Assembly (NCBI GenBank): GCA_027924645.1
Contig: BSBN01001807.1
Span: 10,744,001 to 10,808,000, forward strand
Direction: 5' to 3'
DNA length: 64,000 bases
From: Cunninghamia lanceolata
Taxonomy: Eukaryota > Streptophyta > Pinopsida > Cupressales > Cupressaceae
A program made the translations under genes and the position numbers. Below, one piece after another: positions 58,681-64,000 of this stretch (the stretch's first letter is position 1; each line of letters opens with the position of its first letter). The notes below the pieces were generated by a model, which did no database searches, had not been told where the DNA came from, and saw only the letters and a program-made list of their open reading frames with translations.

Positions 58681-58918
58681 AATAACTATTGTTTTCAAAT
58701 CTCTTCGTATCCCTTACCCTATAGTTAGTTCTATTTATACAAAGTAGAAGAATAACTATTGTTTTCAATCTCTTGGTATGCCCTTACCCTAGAGTTGGTT
58801 CTATTTATACAAAGTATAAGAATAAAGTTCTATTGTTTCGAATCTTGTGGTATGCCCTTAACCTTGAGTTGGTTCAATGAATATAATAATACAAAGTATA
58901 AGAATAACTATTGTTTCT
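58681..58918. repeat. Minisatellite, four imperfect units of 70-82 bp
   Basis: Units begin AATAACTATTGTTT or a variant at 58681, 58751, 58821 and 58903 (the last partial). Each contains CTC/TTGGTATGCCCTTACCCT and TTGGTTCTATTTATACAAAGT variants. The related phrase ACCTTGAGAT recurs just upstream (58520-58640), so the array is part of a wider degenerate repeat. Confidence 0.85.
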
Positions 58919-59121
58919 AACTGTGAAAATACATCCATATACTAATATTTGATGCAAATGTCAATACATGTATTCTCAATTAATGTTGATTTATACCTAT
59001 GTAGTTGCATGAGAAATACAAGCTAATATCATGATTCTCTTGACTTTTAATGATCAATGTTATTGACATATCTTGTTGCATACAACTCGTGTATGAACTC
59101 ATAGAGTAATAAGAGAGACAA

Positions 59122-59189
59122 TTGTGAAACATGATACTATTCTATTTAATCTCATTGTGAAACATGATACTATTCTATTTAATCTCATT
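59122..59189. repeat. 33-bp perfect tandem duplication
   Basis: TTGTGAAACATGATACTATT followed by CTATTTAATCTCA occurs twice with a 33-bp offset and no visible mismatch. It is a recent slip. Confidence 0.95.
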
Positions 59190-59780
59190 CTACCACAGAC
59201 AAAAGGTTGGCATTATACAATTACTAAACTGGATAATCCTCTTCATCAAGGGGGTTAACTTAACCATTATTTGGATCAACTGCTAAGAGAAGAACGTATG
59301 TGAAAATCCCAACTAGCTCAAACTAAACTATATGACTCCATACAAGTCTATAGAGAGAAAATTTGTTTGAAATGATGCTACATATCAAGGCTTATGGACT
59401 TAGACAATCTTCTATGAGGAACTCTCATGCGGGTATCATAAAAGAATTTAATAACCGACTGACTATTCCCGCGGAAACCAAACCATTTTTTGGCTTATTT
59501 GAAATAAGGGTGAATCAAATTAACACCAATATCAACTTGATATAGTCTCTATTATTTTAATTTTGCAAAATTGTTTATTATTAAGAGGTGACTTAGAATA
59601 ATGCACAACCAATATATATTAGCTTACACAAGAGTGACGAAGACACCCAATCCCCTTCGTAGGGTCTACATCTACATCCATCGACTTGTAAGGGATAGGA
59701 AAGGTTTAGTATATAATAAGCTAGATTATAAGCATCTAGAACTGGAAAATTGGGATTGGCAAAGTTTGCCTAGTCACAGT

Positions 59781-59877
59781 AGGGATTTCGAGGATATATA
59801 TAATCTTCTCATGGCCTCAATGGCATAGCAGGGAATTTGAGGATATATATAATCCTCTCATGGTCTCAATGCCACAA
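59781..59877. repeat. 49-bp tandem duplication
   Basis: AGGGATTTCGAGGATATATA at 59781 and AGGGAATTTGAGGATATATA at 59830, followed in both by TAATC(T/C)TCTCATGG(C/T)CTCAATG. A few substitutions separate the two units. Confidence 0.92.
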
Positions 59878-61353
59878 CATAGCGCCTTAAACAATCCTAC
59901 CATAGGGGACTAACATTATGGAGTCTAATAGATTAAATCAATCTATAACAGTAACTTGGTTGCAGATGATACCTTTTTGCTATTAAACAATATCTCAAGA
60001 ATTGTTTCTTATATTTTGTTAATCGTTCGCAATATTTTACCAGTCAATAATAATATTGATAGAAAAGATTGTCGACAATGAGCACTTACCTGAGACTTAC
60101 ACTTTCCTCTTCTGGTTGAGAGTTTTCCCTTCAACCTGCTCTCTTTTTGCACACCACGTGGTCTTCTTTCTAACACAGACATTGCACTCTACATGAATCC
60201 TACACTATTTGCCTACGCCAAGAGTAATCCTCTCCTGCCTATATTTCCTAGTCTGCAAATTGAGAACTCTCCTCCCTAAAGCTATGACTAGAAGGAATGT
60301 AATCTCCTTCAATAATTCCTTTCATAATTCCACTCCTATCGCCTATTGTTGCCTCTCCACTACCAGGGATATAGTCTTAAATGCTTCTCGTAACTCCCTT
60401 CTAAATGTAGGGTTTATAAATATGCAGACTTACAACTCAAATTTAATAAAGACTATCAACGCACCAATGTTAGTAATAGGTTTGCAATAATATCAAACTG
60501 TAAAACTATTCCAAATATTTGATTTGATGAGAAGATGCCAAGCTTACATGCAATTACACACATAAGTATTCTTAGCCCTTATTATGGTAAGGAATTAAAA
60601 ATCGTAACTATATATTGCTATCAAAATAATAATTGACTCTAGAATATTAAATTGAATAATAAAATAAACTATTCTGATTGTCTTTCAATGACACATAATA
60701 TGCTCCTAAGCATCTATCATGCATCAACATACAATCGTATTACTGACTTGTGTAGGTGTGTGTGGGGTTCTTGGTTAGTTTGGTTCAATTGTTGACTTGT
60801 CGCCATCTATCATCCTATCCTTCGACGTGTGGGTTAGGAAAATATTATCCTACATCCACCAATTAATTGACTAGATAGTAGTTAGTCCGTTAAGAAAAAT
60901 CTTAATCACAATTTAAATAGATATCAATTGCATATAATCAACTTTCATATCATGAATATTCTATCAAGATAACCAAGTATCAATTATCTCATTACAGTGT
61001 GGTACAAAATAGAATAATAAATATTAAATTCGCACACTTTATATGTTCCAAATAGATAACCAAAAATATGGCATGACATCAAATATCTTCATGCCAATTT
61101 CCTTATTTGTATACCTAAAATATGAATATTATTAGTATATGACATATATATAAAATATATATTGTAATAAATTTAATTTAAAAAATATACATATAGACGT
61201 TATTTAGCTATGCCCTATAGACATGCCAAATGTAAAGATGTACATGACATCCCAAAACAACCTTGATAAGAAAAAAATTATGCTATAAGATAATCAAACG
61301 AAAACATTATGCTCTCCAACATGAGAAAGATAATGGAAAAAATAATGAGTTTA

Positions 61354-61744
61354 CTAAATGGCTTGAATTTTAGCACTCACATCATCAGTCATGAATGTAT
61401 TCACTCTCCAATGACTTTGAAGTTCTTTTCCCCATTTGTACACCTTTTCCAGCCACTCGTAAATGTCTTCGACCTTGTTGCAAGACAAAATAGCCCATGC
61501 AACAGGTATCCTAGGCTCTTGCTCATAAATAACAAGAAAAGAGTACAATTGGTACTACATAAATAACATGTTACAATCACCATTAGAATGCACATAACAT
61601 GATGACATAATTACCAAATTAAATCAGACATATAATATCTTGAAGTATAAAACTTACCCCATATTTGTTCACTGCGAATGTTGGATCCTTTGTAAGTGGC
61701 CAACCATCATCTCGTAGATCCAAGGAATTTGAATCCTCATAATG
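61354..61744 (-). pseudogene. Two-exon fragment of a MULE-transposase-domain gene
   Basis: Exon A (about 61744-61658) encodes DGWPLTKDPTFAVNKYG and ends at a canonical donor GGG|GTAAGTT. Exon B starts at 61554 after an acceptor TTATTTATGTAG. It continues in phase as YQLYSFLVIYEQEPRIPVAW, AILSCNKVEDIYEWLEK, VNTFMTDDVSAKIQAI and then a stop at 61354. The pattern TFxxNKxxYxLYSxLV...PVAWxI...W.vN.FMtDD matches the catalytic core of MULE-type transposases as found in plant SWIM/MULE-domain proteins, with an Asp pair at the end. The intron is 103 bp. Missing N- and C-terminal parts and the early stop indicate a fragment. It could be a decayed Mutator element or a captured domesticated gene. Confidence 0.62.
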
Positions 61745-62015
61745 AATGGAATATTAGTTCCATGTGATAGTTGAAAATAGAAAAAAAAACTCTCTCCTCT
61801 ATATGCGATAAGTTGATAAAGTTACTGATATCATCTGTATTTTTGAGACTGCATAGAATCTATCTATTTCCAAGCATTCATGATATCCTTTCTTCTTATG
61901 TATTTTTCTCTCTTATTCAACATGTCTTACAAAACAAGATCCATGAAATGTCTCTTAAAAATTGTGTCTATAAAGACACCCATTAGTATAAGGGACTTCA
62001 TGTAACTTTTATATT

Positions 62016-62202
62016 TGTTTGTTAAAGATTCCTAAATGTAGGTTGAAGAAGCATTATTTAAGATTCTTAAATTATAAAAAAAAATAATTTTTTCTTTTAC
62101 AAAATATTTTCTTGTTTAATTGATCGTTTATAAAAAAATAGGTTGAAAAATATAGTGAGTGTTTCAATTTAATCAACATTTATTTAGCATTCTTGAGTTT
62201 TA
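62016..62202. repeat. Degenerate local repeats flanking LINE copy 3, left side
   Basis: The phrases AAGATTC(C/T)TAAAT, TTTTCTTGT(T/C)TA and ATAAAAAAA(T/G) alternate here and again at 63779-64000, on the far side of the LINE. They form one array of ~100-bp degenerate units that the LINE split. Confidence 0.6.
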
Positions 62203-62214
62203 TAAAAGAATTGT

Positions 62215-63766
62215 CTTTGATATTGGTAAAAGACAGGTTTTTGAAAGGGCCTGAACCCTTTTACAAAATAGCCAAAAGGCAGGCAAAACAAGTACCATAA
62301 AAAATGGGACTAACAACACAAAAATATAGTCCCATTGCAAAATAGAATAACAAGATCTAGATGACTCTAGATCCCGACTTGGAAAATCTAACTCCCTTGA
62401 CCCGAGGGTTCAAGGGGGGACCTTCCTTCCTTCCTTTTATGAACAAATGTCCAAGAATACAAATCCTCAGATCGAGGGGATAAGGGGTCTCCTTAACAGA
62501 CGCCACAACCAAAACCAAATCATGCAAGGATGGATCTGAGCAAGAAGCTGGAGAAATTGTAGATTGAACTGGAGCTAGGAGCTCCACACTGACCAAGATG
62601 GAAGGGGTAATAACTGTCTGAACCATGTCTGGGAAATCCATCCTTGGAGGGATCAAGGGGCACACATCAATCTCACCCTCTGTCACCCCCAAAGGCTTGT
62701 ATGAAGTAGGGCAAATGGGAAAATAGGAAACATTATCCTAAGAGGACACCTCGTCCTACAAGGGATCATTCATTGGAGGGTCAAAAACACTGATGGTCAA
62801 ATGGTCATCAATATAATTCTTCCACCATGTAGCTACACTCTTGCGTTGAGAGAGAGGACAAGCTAAGGCCAGATGACCAATAACAAAGTATTGTCTGCAT
62901 CTAAAAGGGAGACCCTTATAATCTAATTATTGTGTCCATGATCTTTCCCCAACCTTCAGAATGACCTCTCCAAATAGGGATTTGGAGATGTCAATGTCTA
63001 CCAAGATATGAGCCAACATAGAGTTCCCTATGAATGAGGTTGTGGAATCAACCATCAGGAAGTGACTGATAGATTTACCGATGTCCTCATAGCATGAATC
63101 TTCTCAAAACTAGAGTGGGAAATTTGGGAGCCTTACCTAGATTTGTCTGATGTTGAGTGGTTTGGTAAGTGGGTTGAAGGAGCAAGACCATGGTTTGATG
63201 GAGAGAGAGTGCACTCCCCACAACCAAACCCTGCTGTTAAGCACAATATCCCAATCCTCTGAAGATGCGAAGGTCACTATATAGAAGCCCCTAACATAAG
63301 GGAAGAGCTCAATCTTTCCCTCCACTAGGGGTTTCCAAGAATCCAAGACCCATTTATGAAGGTCTGATAGGGATGATCACAAACTGTTGAATCTGCAAAC
63401 CACCCCATAGTTCAGATAGAACTCCTCATTCTCTTCCACATCATGACCGCACACCACAACCAGGGGAGGTTGTGTGCAGGGCAGAGGATGAATCGACGCA
63501 TTCTGTGAGGGACGACCATGGACCCGCGACCTTGCAACATTCATGAAGGATCTACCATTGCAATGGATACCAGCAGAATGATGCCTAGGAGGGGATTCCA
63601 CGCTTTTAGCTTTCACAAACAAGGCCCAAAAAGAGCCGTCCTCCTGGAGACCCGCGATGCATTGGAGAAGGACCGATCTTATTTGACAACAAAGCCTGTA
63701 GAACCATTACCACCACCAAATTGGTGATCAGGATAGCCATTATGTAGATGTGAATCTGAAGAATTC
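62215..63766 (-). mobile_element. ORF1-only LINE fragment, copy 3 (longest)
   Basis: 1552 bp on the minus strand, between imperfect 12-bp repeats TAAAAGAATTGT (62203-62214) and TACAAGAATTGT (63767-63778). It reaches further 5' than the other copies: an N-terminal stretch (MFVKAKSVESPPRHHSAGIH), then DUF4283 (NEEFYLNYGVVCRFNSL, LDSWKPLVEGKIELFPYVRG, GVHSLSIKPWSCSF), the knuckle CRQYFVIGHLALAC with Tyr for the second Cys (~62895), and a C-terminus ending VKGVRFSKSGSRVI with a stop near 62357. The 3' UTR includes TTTTGTAAAAGGGTTCAGGC and ends CTTTTACCAATATCAAAG. No endonuclease or RT ORF. Confidence 0.87.
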
Positions 63767-63778
63767 TACAAGAATTGT

Positions 63779-64000
63779 TATCCTTCTATACTATTTTTTA
63801 TTGTTTAGGTGATTGTTCATAAAAAAAAGTTAAAAAATAGAGCACTGTTTAAGATTCCTAAATTGTAAAAAAGATAATTTGTTGTTTTATAGGATGTTTT
63901 CTTGTCTAGTTCATTCAAAATTTATTGTGTTTAGTTCATTGTTCATGTAAACATAGCCTAGTTGAAAACTCAATGATTAGTTTTTTGTTTAGTTGATTAT
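63779..64000. repeat. Degenerate local repeats flanking LINE copy 3, right side
   Basis: It continues the ~100-bp repeat pattern of 62016-62202 (AAGATTCCTAAATTGTAAAAAA, GATGTTTTCTTGTCTAGTTC, GTTTAGTTCATTGTTCAT). No gene is seen up to the window end. Confidence 0.55.

Larger units (their letters stand above)
57784..61340. other. Long AT-rich region, probable LTR start then intergenic DNA
   Basis: It starts with TGTAACG, the LTR edge of the interrupted Gypsy-type element. No coding region is recognised. Internal direct repeats are listed separately. How far the LTR reaches is not visible. Confidence 0.5.

Overview
The window looks like intergenic DNA of a large, repeat-rich seed-plant genome, most likely a gymnosperm. 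This is an inference from the density and age of nested LTR retrotransposons, the L1-type ORF1 (DUF4283) fragments, a decayed caulimovirid integration, and one short intact nuclear gene. I recognise a single intact host gene, the intronless SEC61-beta gene at 10972-11298. Almost everything else is mobile, viral or tandem-repeat DNA.

Layout. 918-6072 is a broken Tork/Tnt1-like Copia element whose 3' LTR is cut by a three-unit, 276-bp tandem array (6073-6883). 10198-11298 holds a tandemly duplicated upstream block and the SEC61-beta CDS. 14850-22249 is a structurally complete minus-strand Gypsy chromovirus with TSD TGTTG. 23163-25364 is a 1.1-kb tandem duplication that itself contains ~100-bp repeats. 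27606-30264 is a gag-only LTR element. 31290-32930 is a decayed Gypsy relic on the minus strand.

32983-43221 is an endogenous pararetrovirus (Caulimoviridae). It has a duplicated promoter/primer-site region, a 30K movement protein, capsid with zinc knuckle, protease, RT, RNase H and an unrecognised C-terminal domain, all broken. About 1 kb at its left end is inverted in place. 43230-44360 is a reverse-strand Copia relic. 44690-49373 is a gag-protease Copia element lacking integrase and RT. 50132-57363 is a full-length SIRE-like Copia (minus) inserted into a Gypsy-type element, whose pieces flank it at 49377-50131 and 57364-57784. 57784-62200 holds AT-rich DNA, minisatellites and a two-exon fragment of a MULE-transposase-like gene. 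62215-63766 is the third LINE fragment.

The most unusual theme is a set of three ORF1-only LINE copies (38055-39322, 47550-48662, 62215-63766). Each encodes DUF4283 plus a CCHC knuckle, lacks any endonuclease/RT ORF, shares the same 3' end and is flanked by target-site duplications. They behave like a plant counterpart of mammalian HAL1 (half-L1) elements. One copy landed exactly in the capsid zinc-knuckle codons of the viral integration, which orders the events. Nothing in the viral or transposon coding regions appears intact enough to be functional.
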